Source: Cylicocyclus nassatus (lineage: Eukaryota > Nematoda > Chromadorea > Rhabditida > Strongylidae). From it: 64,000 bases of DNA. Position numbers and translations under genes: made by a program. Location: NCBI GenBank assembly GCA_958299035.1, contig CATQJL010000001.1:76095594-76159593 (forward strand), read 5' to 3'. The notes under the pieces are model-generated. The model was not told the DNA's origin. It ran no database searches and saw only the letters and a program-made list of their open reading frames with translations. Every line of letters starts with the position of its first letter. Within the stretch, counting starts at the first letter, position 1. Shown piece by piece: positions 23,028-34,659 of this stretch.

Positions 23028-24249
23028 AATCCGGATATATCATGCAAAGGAATATAGATGAAGAGATATGCTATCCGTTGATAGCTGACCAGCCTTCATT
23101 TTGTTATTCACGCTCAAATTGAAAACTAAAAAGATTTAAATGCCCGAAAAATCGAGAAAAACTCATAACTCCCCTTAAAAACCCTACAAAAACTCTAATT
23201 TGCTCGCCTAAACACTATCCATCTAAGAAATTTACATACGCTGTTCGTTTTTATTTCTCGGCTTAAATGGATAGTGTTTACGCCAGCAAGCTAGAATTTA
23301 TGTAGGAATTTTTTAAGAGTTATGATTTTTTCTCAATCTTTTGGGCAGTTAAATCTTTTGAGTTTCCTTCAAATTCGTGTTGGATCAGAGCTGGTGCAAA
23401 AGCGAGATAATCGTCTTGTAGAGCTTCTTTGCTCTACCGAACGGTATTTTGAAACCTATCTAGAAACATGAAGTTCTTAATTTATTGCGATTGAAAATCA
23501 AAACAGACGGACTTACGAAATAATCTGATAGTTGAAAAAATTGCTCATAATTCGCTTCTCAGAAAAGCTAACAGAAACGAAGCAATCTAGGTTGATTTCT
23601 TATGTTTTTAACTGTTCAATGGTTTATCAACTGTTGATGCACAAGATTTTCCTTTTCAAGTTTTGCTCCGACGACCCTGAAAGCCAAGCCAATGGGCTGG
23701 AGTGAGCAAGCTAGCAATAAACATCTTTACCCCAATTTTAAAGAGTCACAAGTTTTTCATATAATTTCCTGTATACCATCAGGAAGCTTACAAAAGGGGC
23801 AATCGAAATATCAGATTGTTATATAAGACTTATTACACTTTAATTTCTTAGACGATAAGTCGTAAACTTCATAAATTTGATAAAGCTCTAGGGTACCATT
23901 TGATGAGCAAAACAGGCTTTACAACATGATGTATAAAAGTTCACTCCAACTTTGGCCCATCCGGAATGTGAGTTGAAGGCCCAAAAATTAAAAAAAAAAA
24001 CTCATATCTTTGTTTTAAAAAACGCTACGGATTTCCAACTTGCACATACGATTGCACACCACATCGGACACTCATATGTACAGTTGCTGTATTTCTTCCC
24101 CGCCTAGAAATCGAGAGAACGAAAATTTTCATGCCTGTACAAAAAGCTATGCTGTTTCTATTCATGTAGTTGCATACTATAGGCCCTTAGAAGTATAGCC
24201 ATAGATTTTCAGCTTTTCACAAGCGCTAGTTTTCGAAAAATACCGAATT
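23028..24249. other. Gene-free stretch with one ~280-bp inverted repeat
   Basis: An imperfect inverted repeat spans about 23,105-23,385. Arms share AAAGATTTAA, a TGCCC box, AACTCATAACTC-like and AAACACTATCCAT boxes, with a spacer around 23,225-23,260. No clear target duplication was found, so I cannot assign a superfamily. The rest, to 24,249, holds nothing I recognise. Confidence 0.6.
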
Positions 24250-25309
24250 CAGCTTTTCTCACTTGTTCTACGCACATAAACACATACATACATACACCAT
24301 ACTATATACATACACTTCATTTTGTTGTTCACGCTCGAATTTTGGATAGAAATCTTTGCTGCTTCCATAGTGATTTCGTGCTGTAATCGTACCTGATATG
24401 TTGAATATAACATTAAAAATCTTGTCATCACCTGCTTACTTTTTTATGATTTCCAAATGGTGGTAACACATTTGTTTGATTTCGTCAAACGCTCCCTATC
24501 TCGCTCGTAACATTGTATTAATCCTACGGATGAGAATTCAGAATTACGATTAAGAATTTACAGGCATTCAGCGAAGAAAAAAGGCAAGCGAATGTGCTAT
24601 TATCGTTGGGAAAGCATATGATGAGGGTGATTTGCATCAAAATCCAAGCGCGAATAACAAAAAATGAGGGTTTATCGAAATCGAGCTTTTGCCATCGCTA
24701 TCGATTTGAGAGATACTGCCTGCGCATATATATGGTCCCGCTGAGCATTATTCACTGTTGTCGTCTTTGTGCGGTACTTTGTGCGGTTGCCGAGTGACCC
24801 ATCAACACAGAGGTACATAGGTTAGTTTGTACTCAGTCTGTATCTCTGCACTTGCGCACACCTATACATAAACAAACAAACAAACGCGCTGCTTAGTGCA
24901 GTAATCTTTAGATATATGAATGATTTTTTTTTCATTTATTCACTGATAGCCTGCTAGGTTCTCTATTTGCTAGACATTAAGTAAAGTCAAGTCATTACTA
25001 AAACGATATGCTGTTTGAATTAAATTGCTATAATACAAAACATTAAGAAATCCAATTTTTGAGAAAGCCTTATCATGAAAGCAACACAGAACTTCAACTG
25101 TCTGGGTGGGCCAACTTGACTGGGTGTGCTTAGCTTGGTATTTTGTGGGTTTCAGATCTATTCTCTCCATTCGGAGACCACACTGAAAGACCAGACCAAT
25201 GCAGGTGCTTCTCTAGCCTACCAAGCTAGATACTGATCGGAGGAGCCCAGATATCCTAAGCGCTGCCTGTAACTTCTCCCTTCTACACCTGCAATATTTT
25301 GCTTTTATA

Positions 25310-25980
25310 CAGGGTGTCCCAAAAAAATGTGCTTACTGTTTGATTGTAAATAACTCTCTTGTAATGAAGTGTTTCGAGAAGGTACACGTACCATTTTATA
25401 GAGCGAGGTTAAACTTAGATTTATAGTATGGAGCTAATCATCTATCGCCCTTCATTACTGTAGGATTACGGTACGAACTTCGACAAGGATTTTTGGCCAT
25501 TGGAGGCTATATTTTGTCTCGGGACAAAACCAAACAAGCCAATAACTCATATACTACGGTAATAAAAGCCGCTGTTTTCGAATTTGAAATTTCCACTTAG
25601 CTGTGATGCTTCTTTCCAAAGTTATCCCGGGTAAACCGTCATAATTGAACTCCCAGTATTTGTCAGAAATGTGATTACACCGTCAAAAAAGCTGAAAACA
25701 CTCGTAAGAAGCTGTTAGATGGAATCAGCATGCGCGAAAACCCTAGTACACGCTTTTTCAGATTTTTTGAAAAAAATTATGTTAGGCGGTATATTTCACA
25801 ATTTTTCCATAGGCTGGAAGTTTGTACCGTAATCCTACAGTAGCGATAGATGATTCGCTCCATACTGTAAATGTAAGTTCAACTTCGCTCTACAAAATAA
25901 TACCTAAAGCGTCTCGAAACACTTCATTACAAGAGAGTTATTTACAATCAAACAGTAGGCACATTTTTTGGGACACCCTG
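25310..25980. mobile_element. MITE with CAGGGTGTCCC ends, 671 bp, TA target site
   Basis: Inverted arms of about 200 bp start CAGGGTGTCCCAAAAAA and share TTGATTGTAAATAACTCTCT, then a GTGTTTCGAGA box. TA flanks both ends (25,308-25,309 and 25,981-25,982). The corresponding place in the duplicated segment (about 37,860) lacks it, which gives an empty site. A diverged relative lies at 48,498-48,957. Confidence 0.85.
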
Positions 25981-26125
25981 TAAAATCGCAATAAATGCGC
26001 TTGAAAAAAATTAGAAAAAAGTTTATAAGTGTACCATGTTTTTAACAAGATATGAGATTTCTGTCAACAAAATCTATTTGGTAGGCACATGCTTTGGCAG
26101 TTTTCAATATTTTGCATTATATGTA

Positions 26126-26511
26126 TTAGGTTGTGTAATAAGTTCGTACGCATTTTTTGTTTTCGGATTTTCCCGCTTTTGCAAAACATTCGGCAAGATG
26201 TTCGCATGCTTTTGGAAGCTCTGGATCTCTACCGAGTTGCTTTCATTTTTTTCCAAATCTTGAAAAGAAGAACAAAAATTTGACTACAAAAATCATCGAG
26301 TATGTGGCATGCTCGCCTGGCTTTGATTTTTCGGTTTACAACAAAATTTTTCAGTCAACTTCTCAATGATCGAGGAAATAATAATACTAGCCTTGACTGC
26401 AGATTTAGAGCTTCCGAACGCATTTGAATATTTTTCTAAATGCTTACAAACTATTGGGAAAGAACTAAAACAAAAAATGACAAAAAACAACGAATTTATT
26501 ATACAACTTAA
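26126..26511. mobile_element. Mariner-type MITE, 386 bp, TA target site
   Basis: The left end is TTAGGTTGTGTAATAAGTTC; the right end reads TTAAGTTGTATAATAAATTC in reverse complement. Arms extend past a TTCGGAAGCTCTAAATC-like block to about 190 bp each with moderate divergence. TA flanks both sides. The homologous position in copy 2 (about 37,990-38,015) is uninterrupted. The frames of 64-115 codons found here lie in the arms and are not genes. Confidence 0.75.
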
Positions 26512-27020
26512 TATTACTGGTATAATTAGTACTGAACTGTTAAGGTTTTGTGTCGAACTCAGCAGCAGTACATATGAATGTCTGATGTACATGCGTGAGC
26601 GATTAAGATAACAGGCCTTTTTCGAACAAAAATAAAACAAAAATAGAAATCTTTAATTTTTTCAAACTTTTCAAAGTTCTTTAAACTTGCGGTAACCGCA
26701 TCTCATGCGAATATTTGTGACCACGGCCCATAGTATCCCCCGTTTAGAACAACTCGGCTAAGCGGGCTTAAGTTGAACGTATAGCGCTTCAGTTCGGCAT
26801 CTCGTGAGCTATCGATCCTTATACATATCAATTCCTGACATGACAATCGTGTATTTTTGGTCAAACGGCTAAGATTCAATTCAGTGCGCACGGCCACGGT
26901 TGAGTTCTGCAAGTGACACAGATTTTACTGTTTTTTCTTGAATGGATCATCTCAATTTAGTTGAGATTAATGGGGGTCACTATGTCATCTTTTACATTTT
27001 GTTTGCTTCATCAGATGTTA

Positions 27021-27275
27021 AGTGTGTGTATGTGTGTGTATGTCTGTGTATGCATGTGTGTATGCGTGTGTGTATGTGTGTATGAGTGTGTCTGTGTGTG
27101 TATGTCCTTGTATGCATGTGTGTATGCGTGTGTCTATATGTGTGTATGAGTGTGTCTGTGTGTGTATGCATGTGTGTATGTGTGTGTATGTGTGCATGTA
27201 TGTGTGGTGTGTGTATGTCTGTGTATGCATGTGTGTATGTGTGTATGCATGTGTGTGTATGCATGTGTGTGTATG

Positions 27276-27356
<81 letters not shown>
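27021..27356. repeat. (TG)n / TGTATG microsatellite
   Basis: A compound TGTGTATG/TGTATGCATG tract ends in a pure (TG) run of about 75 bases. It generates long cysteine-valine or threonine-histidine frames on both strands that are artefacts. On the minus strand it follows directly after a possible SINE (27,357-27,560), so it may have grown from a SINE tail. Confidence 0.95.
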
Positions 27357-27358
<2 letters not shown>

Positions 27359-27560
27359 ATTTCAACGTCTTTTGGCAAGTTTAAAGTTATTGTTTTCGAT
27401 TGGCGCGGGGGAGAGACACGAACGCCGATCTCTACTCTCTTCTCTAAGCTGCAAAGCATGCAGCAGTCTCCATGGCACATCGCGGTGTTAGTTTTTGTCC
27501 GATCCGAAAGGTGAACTGAGTACTCTAACATCATTCTGCTACCACCCGGCGCCGTAGGCG
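27357..27560 (-). mobile_element. Possible tRNA-derived SINE
   Basis: Read on the minus strand there is an A-box-like TAGCAGAATGATGTTAGAG near 27,530, a TTCGGATCGG anticodon-arm-like stretch, and a B-box-like GGCGTTCGTGTCTC near 27,415, spaced like a class II (Leu/Ser) tRNA. It is followed by unrelated sequence and a (CA)n tract. The boxes are imperfect and I cannot fold it fully, so this is tentative. Confidence 0.35.
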
Positions 27561-28313
27561 GGATGCGATGTGCAGGGTTTATTTTTCTTCTCTTTGCTGA
27601 TCGAGTAATAAAAATTCCCCCAACAAGAGCAGACTTACTAGGCCAACTCTTAATTCCCCTGGCCATCGCTGACTTCGGGTGTGAAGTGGCGACCGCTTGG
27701 CGATCAGAAAAGCCAGAAGATCTGGTCTTCTTTCCTAGCTAAACACCCGGTAAAAACTGGAAATGTCAAACTCCTTCAGCAGCTTGATGCCCTACCAGGA
27801 TATACATTCGGCTGTAAATTGCCATTCGTAGGGTAGCGAAACAATTCAAGACAATTATCATAACAACTTGATCGCTTTCAGCAATGTATTTGTCAAATTT
27901 GAGAAAAAATGAAACGCTTGCTTGAAGTACTTTGCTGCTGCCTATTCACCTTCTAAAAAAGGGAACCTTAGCGCACTTCTCTGTTCTTCTAAACTTTATT
28001 ATGTTCGAAAACAGGTTAACATTCTTGCAATTTAATGCTCATTCTCAAAGGGTGGGGCGTATCCTGATTAGAAAACTGAACACGTTGGTAGGTAGCCACA
28101 CAAACTCTTGGTTTTATTCGTTCAAATGTTTTTTGTCACAGGAAATGGGAAACTGACGCTTCTTCTTGTGACATTGGGTACGATATGGAAAAAGATGTAG
28201 TATCCTTTTTTGAAAAGCGGGACCTACCGTAATGAAGCCAAAATCCATTACAGAATAATGTGGATACATTAGTTTTAAACGACACTGAATCTCTTTGAGT
28301 ACAACGCGCGTAA

Positions 28314-28544
28314 GGCCTCGGGCAGAGTTCACGCGTTTTCATCGTCGCGATTCATTGCGGCAACACAAGTGTTACGAGTTCATTTCATGCCGATCTTCTT
28401 GTACTTCGGTTGTGAGTCATTCAACATTAATCATGATGGAAAACTATCACAGCCGATCAAAAGAAGATCGGCACGTAATGAACTCGTACTTGACTTGTCG
28501 CGATGAATCACGACGATGAAATCGCGTGGACTCTGCGTGAGGCC
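28314..28544. mobile_element. Harbinger-type MITE, 231 bp, TAA target duplication
   Basis: The ends GGCCTCGGGCAGAGTTCACG and CGTGGACTCTGCGTGAGGCC are complementary, and the arms continue through CATCGTCGCGATTCAT and an ACGAGTTCATT box. TAA lies on both sides (28,311-28,313 and 28,545-28,547). It is related in its ends to the element at 28,871. Confidence 0.8.
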
Positions 28545-28870
28545 TAACGCTACCTTATGGCAAACGCTTTAACGAAAAAAAAATCAACCGCATACGATAA
28601 CAAGTGCTATGTCATAATATACTGCAAATCATGGCAAAAAAGTTGACAGTCAATCTCAGAACTAAGTTCAAGTAGCTTTCCAAACTAATGTGATATCAGT
28701 ATTGTTCGGTTGTGCTTGAATCTTGGCATGATCAAATGTGAGCAAATTGACATCACGCGTAACACATGCCAGTTGGATCAGCGTAGACACTGTATTTGAA
28801 CGTGAATGGTCCATCTAATCAAAATCCGAAGAAAATTTCAAAAACTGATACTCACTGTGTACCCGCGTTA

Positions 28871-29072
28871 GGCCCCGGACAGACTTCACGCGACTTAATC
28901 ATCGCGATCTAATCGCCAAGATTTCCATTCATTTTCATTTCAGTTTCAAAAATTTCGGGCTGGAAAAGTATCACAACCGAATGCAAGTTGATCGGCATGG
29001 AATGATGTTGTAACAGTTGTCTCGTCGCGACTCAGTCGCGACGATCAAGTCACGTGAATTCTGCCCGGGGCC
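28871..29072. mobile_element. Harbinger-type MITE, 202 bp
   Basis: The ends GGCCCCGGACAGACTTCACG and its near-complement CACGTGAATTCTGCCCGGGG match the family at 28,314. It is flanked by TTA on the left and TTG on the right, an imperfect 3-bp duplication. Copy 2 of the segmental duplication lacks it (about 38,460), so it arrived after the duplication. Confidence 0.75.
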
Positions 29073-29690
29073 TTGGACGAAGGCCATCATCCATACCAAA
29101 AGACGTTCCTCACTCAGCTAGGATGCATGGTACTCATGAACTTAGAATTATTCCACTTTGAAGCGAGTAAGGCATGTGAGTGTTTCGGTCGGCTCCAATG
29201 AACCTTGTTTCAATACGGCTGCAGCAGTTTTTACAGGGTTTACGGGCGATTATATTATTGCAGTAAAGCTCAGAACAAAGTTTTCAGCCATTTCTGATTT
29301 TCTAAAAAAAAAACAAGGCCCTATCTTTTGAGTGTCTCTGCTATAGGTGTGTTGGAAAAACATGCTACTGACCGCATGGTTTTTTCAATAGTTCTTGTTC
29401 TGGGCTTTTGCTTTGCGGAAATAGCATCGTATATAAGCCTAAAATATGCGCGACTTATCGTAGTGTGCCGACATTATCTCTCTTAAATAATTTTTTCTTT
29501 ATGAGCTGCTAACACGTCTAAATCATCACGATTGTGCGGCAGAACATTCTGCATATTAGAACAGGGTGTCGTAACTGCATAATCTGGCAGAATGGATAGA
29601 ACTTGATCCGTGGTCCTCCAGCAGAACCTCAGCGATTGAAAAAATAAGGCGCAAAACATCTGTGCGGTTTATTTTGAAAGCTTTATTTTA

Positions 29691-29830
29691 GATGAATGGC
29701 TTGAAGTTGTTGTTAATTTCTTTTCTATTTTTGGGATTCCTTCACATGGCATCGTCAAAAATAGTGAGAATTTCTATATTATTTTCTTTTGAACAACCGG
29801 TTTAGCTGACATTTTCAGGGCCCACTTGTA
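29691..29830. other. Unusually conserved 140-bp block within the duplicated segment (copy 1)
   Basis: It aligns without gaps to 39,191-39,330, with 124 of 140 matches by hand count, clearly more conserved than the flanks. On the minus strand the copy 2 version is open and ends in a short Thr-Thr-Thr-Thr-Ser-Ser-His-Ser-Ser-Lys tail before a stop; the copy 1 frame contains a stop. It may be a former exon, a regulatory block or chance retention. Confidence 0.4.
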
Positions 29831-30990
29831 AAGCTCTCACAACAAAAGGGAGGTGATGTAAGAAGGGACAGACATAGCTCTCCACCAAATCAGTTGCCGA
29901 GTACTACCGCGAACTCACGTGTTTAGTTTGAAACACAAGCTGTCACCGTATATACCGAGTGCGGAGAACTGATTCTCGGAATAAAGCTGGCGTGTTTTCA
30001 GGTTTTTCCTGGTTAATTCGACATGATTCTCGATAGAATACATTCTAGCATTTTACAAGAAATTGGCAAAGATATTCGGTGATCTACCGAGCAGCGTTCC
30101 CATAAAAAGCTCAAATCAACTATCGCAAGTTTTCTTAACAAGTGTAAAGATGGCTCAATAAATTTTACATTTCTAAGAAGAATCTAGTGAATTTTTCTAA
30201 ACGAAAAAGTTGCTGCGGCAAACAGGGTGTGATCATAAAATGTGGCACATGAACTCGTGCAATCGTTTATTGACCTGGAAATTAGCGTGGGCGAAGCTTT
30301 GTTCTCTTCATTGTTTCCGCTATTATTTTTCAAAATCTCCTCCAATTTACCTATGGAGTAGTTCTCCTTATTTCGTCACAACCTCACGTCACTGACCTGT
30401 AACAGATATGAAATTTTGGATAAGAGATTGTGCTTCACACACTATCCTAAAAAATTATAACCTTTTAATGGTCAATCTACGGGGCAAAAATCGCGACCAA
30501 ACGTTGTGCGTTTTCACTGATACTGTTTGCTGTTATCATACGTTCGAATGGAAGGAAGTATAAAATCAAACTTATCTCAGCCTGATCTTCAGGCCTCGCC
30601 TACCGTTCCTCTTTATTTATTTGTGAGATGTTTTGGGTGGCAGACAGCGGAAGACTGTACGCGTTTTCAAATCAAATCTGAGGTCCACGTGGCGCATGGA
30701 TAGCGGCACAAACCTTGAGCACTTTTTCTAAATCTTTACTAATTCCCAAAAAAACGCAAGTGATGCGTTGATAGCACAAAGTTCGAAGATACAAAAAGAC
30801 CATATTTGCCTAATAGAATTTTTATCAGAAGCTCCAAACTTTAGCGGGGTAACCTCAGAAACAAGGACGCCAATCAATAGATCTTCGGAACTAAATCAAA
30901 TTTATACCCTAAAAAGGAATTTTTCATACAGTAGTACTGAGTACTGTAGCGCGTACCACTTACAAATTGGCTTCCAATAGTGTAACACTT

Positions 30991-31510
30991 GCTGAAATAA
31001 TGTACCTATGTCGCATAGTAGCACACGGAAATCGTTCTGAAGTATACTGTGATTGTTCAAAATGAATCTGCATTAGTATGAAAAATTATGACTGAAGTGG
31101 TTTCGGATGTCAGCAGCAGAAATCATCAAAGTACTAAAACCTTTTCGATCTATCTCCCCATCATTATACACTGATATAGAACCATAATTAAATTTAAAGG
31201 GCAGATACGCAGGAAATTTTAGGCGGACGTACCCTTTGTATGGGAGCGGCGGGACATGGATAAGCTCTGCGCTTGCACCTTTCCCGTTAGCATGCTCTAC
31301 AGTCATTCAACTTGATTAGCGATCGAAGCTTCGCCCTCCCCGCAGCCATAAACAGAAAATAACTACGGATAGTTTGTTCTTCTATTACTACTTTCCAAGC
31401 CATACTAAGAGTCACATTGGTCGTCACCATCCTACGTCACACTTTCTCCCGTTAACAACCTCGATAGTGTTCTGCTCAGGCTATAAGGTCACTGGGTACA
31501 CTGTTTCTTA
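30991..31510. other. Gene-free stretch, nothing recognised
   Basis: A 77-codon minus-strand frame at 31,073-31,306 has no recognisable motif. No inverted repeat or similarity to other parts of the window was noticed. Confidence 0.4.
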
Positions 31511-31973
31511 CAAGGGAAGGATACTAACTTAGATTCTCCTTCTGAGATGAGACACATATTTTTGGAATCAGCCTGGAACGCTGATTTTAGATATGCTACT
31601 TCTAGCTGCTTAGCATTATTCTGAAGCGAGTTGTGGTCTCTTTTCTATGCAAAGTTTGCGTGCTTCTTGACCTACTGATGCTACGATGTCGACGTCTAGG
31701 TTATTTTATATTTGTATAATGCTACCTTTCAAAGTCGAAAGAATTAATCTGATGCTAATTTAACATCCTAGCACTTTTTTCGAGCAGATTCTTATCTACG
31801 CGCCGCCTTACGACATTCGGAAGTTTGCTAATTACTCACAACACCAAGCCCATAACTCGCTCCGATAATGCTAAGCAGCTGGAGGCAGCATATTTGGAAT
31901 CAGCGTTCAAAGCTGATTCCAAATATATGTGTCTCATCTCAAAAGGCGAATCTAAGCTAGTGTCCTTCCCTTG
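31511..31973. mobile_element. MITE with CAAGGGAAGG ends, 463 bp, TTA target duplication
   Basis: The left end CAAGGGAAGGATACTAACTT pairs with the right end through TTAGATTCnCCTTnTGAGATG and ACACATATnTTTGGAATCAG. TTA lies outside both ends (31,508-31,510 and 31,974-31,976). A 3-bp TNA duplication suggests a Harbinger-like integrase. The element at 34,187 has the same terminal nine bases. It has no coding capacity. Confidence 0.8.
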
Positions 31974-32069
31974 TTAGTCCGGAAAAGTAAAAAACATGGC
32001 AAAAGTCAGATTTAGTAATCTTTACTTTGACGGGATTGGCGGCTGGAAGACGGAGTTTCGAAACCTGTT

Positions 32070-32300
32070 CAAGGCTGTTGAATGATCAGAGAGCACGGCC
32101 GCTATGACCAGATCGGACACGGGTTCGATCCCCGTCCCTGGGCCAACCAAGTCCTCTACCCAGGCCGGTAAATTGATACCAGAGTAATTTAAGAGGATAA
32201 AAGACACTGACTTGGTAAGCGGCTGGCCCCTGCAAGTCACTGTGTTGGGCTCGCACGCATACTGTTGCCTCTTCGATTATGAAGTAGTGCGCGTTCGGCG
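32070..32300 (+). mobile_element. tRNA-derived SINE-like element
   Basis: A good Pol III B box, GGGTTCGATCCCC, sits at 32,121-32,133, with an A-box-like TGAATGATCAGAGAGCA about 40 bases upstream and a CCCTGGGCCA acceptor-like end. No 5' acceptor strand pairs with it, so it is not a functional tRNA gene. Downstream there is a non-tRNA body (AACCAAGTCCTCTACCCAGG, then TTGGTAAGCGGCTGGCCCC). This head-plus-body arrangement is that of a SINE. Confidence 0.5.
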
Positions 32301-32415
32301 CATGCCCGCAGAGGCTACTGAAGACGCCGAATTCTTTATTTTTTGTCCTTTGATATGTAATAAAAGTTCTCGCGAAAGTAAATAAACAATTACTCATGTA
32401 GTACTCCCCATTATA

Positions 32416-33944
32416 CTTGGGTCCGAATCGAATAGAAATTCGATCATTCGAATAAAACATTCGAATATATTCGTATTCGAAATTCGATATTCGGAGTTCT
32501 TCCATTTTCGAATATTATTCGAAACTCGAATAATTGAGAGAACGGGGTTTCGAATAAAATTCGAAACTCGAATAATCAAAAAACAGGGTTTCGAATAAAA
32601 TTCGAAAACTCGAATAATCAAAAAACGAGGTTTCGAATATTATTCGAAAACTCGAATAATCAAAAAACGGGGTTTCGAATAGATTTTATTCGAATGTTTT
32701 ATTCGAATGTTTATTCGAAATCGTATTCGAATGTACTCCGTATTCAGATTATTCGATTTGTTGCAGAGCCAACTGCTAAGTATCAAGCTCACTTCGTCCG
32801 CGGTTTTCTTTCGCAAAACTCGGTAATGCATCTTTTGCAACCGGTATACCTTTAAACTGTATGGAAAGTCGCATTCTTCCGACTGCTTACGACAGTAAAA
32901 ACATCATATGTGGATTTTAATTGATGTTTTTTCGATCAATGAGATTGTTCGCACTGCTATTGGCACCAAATCAGCAAAGAAGATATCAAATTCAAGCTCA
33001 TGTTCTGAGTTCATACTGAATTGAAATGGCTGTTCTTCCTTCTTTGCATGCTCATGCTTGCGGTACGCAAAGCCCACAGTAGTGAGCACTCTTGCTCGCA
33101 TAAATTATTGCAAAACTGCCCATTCGTTACTTTGGAGTTTTTTGCGAATTGGTGCATACTGAGTAAAGGACTTCGCAGCTGTAGTGCAGGATTAGACGGT
33201 TTAGATCGCCGTACGCGATTTGCCAGTTACGAGATGTCTTCAAATGTAACGCCAGCTTACCACAAATGCTTAGCGTGTACAACATACTAAAATAATAAAT
33301 GCCCTGCATTCTGTACTTTCAGAATAGGTTCTGGACGATTGAGTATTGCCATACCACGTCGCCACTGAAATGGCTGCAGTATGCCCGGGGTTATAGGGGC
33401 ATTCCTGCTCGCTTCGCGAAGGAAACCACATGCTCCACGAAGCTTATACCACGCAACACGAAAGTCTCCGATGAACAGGAAAATCTTGAGCTACGAGGTT
33501 GGGAGTTGGTACAAAGGGTAAGTGTGCTGATTAAAATAGAAATTTATTTTATTGATTTCAGCAATTTTTGGAAAATTTTGAGCTAGGAGTTGGTATAGGG
33601 GATACTAGGGGGCTGATTATGATTGGATCGGCTTTAGCCAGATATGTCGGCAAGTTTGAGATGTGATTGCTTTGGTTATTCGATAAATCATTCGAATACT
33701 TATTCGAAATTCGACTTCCAATATCCGAATATATTCGATATTCATTCATTCGATATTTTTGATTTTCCGAATTTATTCGAAATTCATTCATTCGATATTT
33801 TTGATTTTCCGAACATATTCGAAATTCATTCATTCGATATTTTTGATTTTCCGAACTTATTCGATATTCGTTTATTCGAGATTTTTTATTTTCGAATTTA
33901 TTCGATATTCATTCATTCGATGAAAAATTATCGAATTACCCAAG
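32416..33944. mobile_element. 1.5-kb element with ATTCGAA-rich terminal inverted repeats, TA target site
   Basis: The ends CTTGGGT and ACCCAAG are flanked by TA on both sides (32,414-32,415 and 33,945-33,946). Both arms (about 32,420-32,760 and 33,670-33,930) are made of many ATTCGAA / CGAATAT words in opposite orientation, including a 38-41 bp tandem subrepeat on each side. The centre (32,760-33,660) has small frames without a recognisable transposase. It is probably a non-autonomous DNA transposon. Confidence 0.65.
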
Positions 33945-34186
33945 TATACTCCCCATGCGCAACAGGTTCGCAAAATTTCTATTTCCTTTGACTTCCCTTC
34001 GCGTAATTACACCTCTCGGCACTTTTCCGGCAGCATCATCATTGGATACGACAGATCTTTGGTCTTGATCTTTGGTTCATTGCATTTTGAGAATTTTTCG
34101 CACATTCCATGTTTACTGACCTGAGTGAAGTGAGGATTAATAATGGAATAGAAATTGAAACCTAGGTTTAAGTTTCTCGTTCCTCA

Positions 34187-34656
34187 CAAGGGAAGCTTGT
34201 TTAGTCGAAGTGGCCTTTTTGAATGAGATGTATACCATATTGAAGGGCATAAAACGCTGGTTCCAAAGCTGCTTCCTTATCTGCAGAACGTTCATGGACA
34301 GGAGTTATGAGCGTTTTTGAAGTCAAAAATTGAGTGTGCATTTTGGATAAAATGGGTTGCAAAAATCTCGGTAGCCTTCAAATAATGCAACCAGCTCTGG
34401 CAAATTTTTTATTTTAGAATGTATTCTAAATAAAGTGCTCTGGTGATTAATACTGTTTCATTGAAGAGCTAGAAAAAGCATTACAGCTATATTTGTCCTA
34501 GTTGCACATTCAATTTTTTGCTCCGATAAGCGCTCATAACTCCTTTTCCATAAACGCTCTGCAGATAAGGAAGGCAGATTTGGCCGCATTTTATGCCCTA
34601 CCATATAGTATAAATCCCATCCAAAAAGACCATTTCGACTAAACAAGTATACCTTG
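34187..34656. mobile_element. MITE with CAAGGGAAG ends, 470 bp, TCA target duplication
   Basis: The arms pair through TTGTTTAGTCGAAnTGG, GGGCATAAAA and CTTCCTTATCTGCAGA boxes, about 140 bp each. TCA flanks both ends (34,184-34,186 and 34,657-34,659). It shares its terminal bases with the element at 31,511 but little inside. The 62-codon minus-strand frame is arm sequence. Confidence 0.8.
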
Positions 34657-34659
34657 TCA

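Larger units (their letters stand above)
24250..30990. repeat. Segmental duplication, copy 1 (partner 36,790-41,720)
   Basis: Colinear, diverged similarity to 36,790-41,720 can be followed through many landmarks. Pairs include TTCGTGCTGTAATC at 24,385/36,945, TGCGCATATATA at 24,721/37,521, CTTCTCCCTTCT at 25,272/37,832, a CAATTCGGCTAAGGC-like block at 26,750/38,236, GACGTTCCTC at 29,103 against GACGCTCCTC at 38,498, a 140-bp block at 29,691/39,191, AAAATGTGGCA at 30,237/39,869 and GTGAGATGTTTTGGGTG at 30,623/41,330. This copy has private MITEs at 25,310, 26,126 and 28,871, and an additional ~1.9 kb (about 26,840-28,740) absent from copy 2. No coding gene is recognised in it. Confidence 0.8.

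Noticed and set aside
26036..26640. Frames of 64-115 codons with apparent similarity to each other on opposite strands
   Set aside because: The similarity is the inverted repeat of the mariner-type MITE at 26,126-26,511.
26992..27666. Long threonine-histidine or cysteine-valine reading frames on both strands
   Set aside because: They are translations of the (TG)n microsatellite and carry no protein signal.
32090..32145. Functional tRNA gene
   Set aside because: A and B boxes are present but no 5' acceptor strand pairs with the 3' end and the anticodon arm does not fold; a SINE head fits better.
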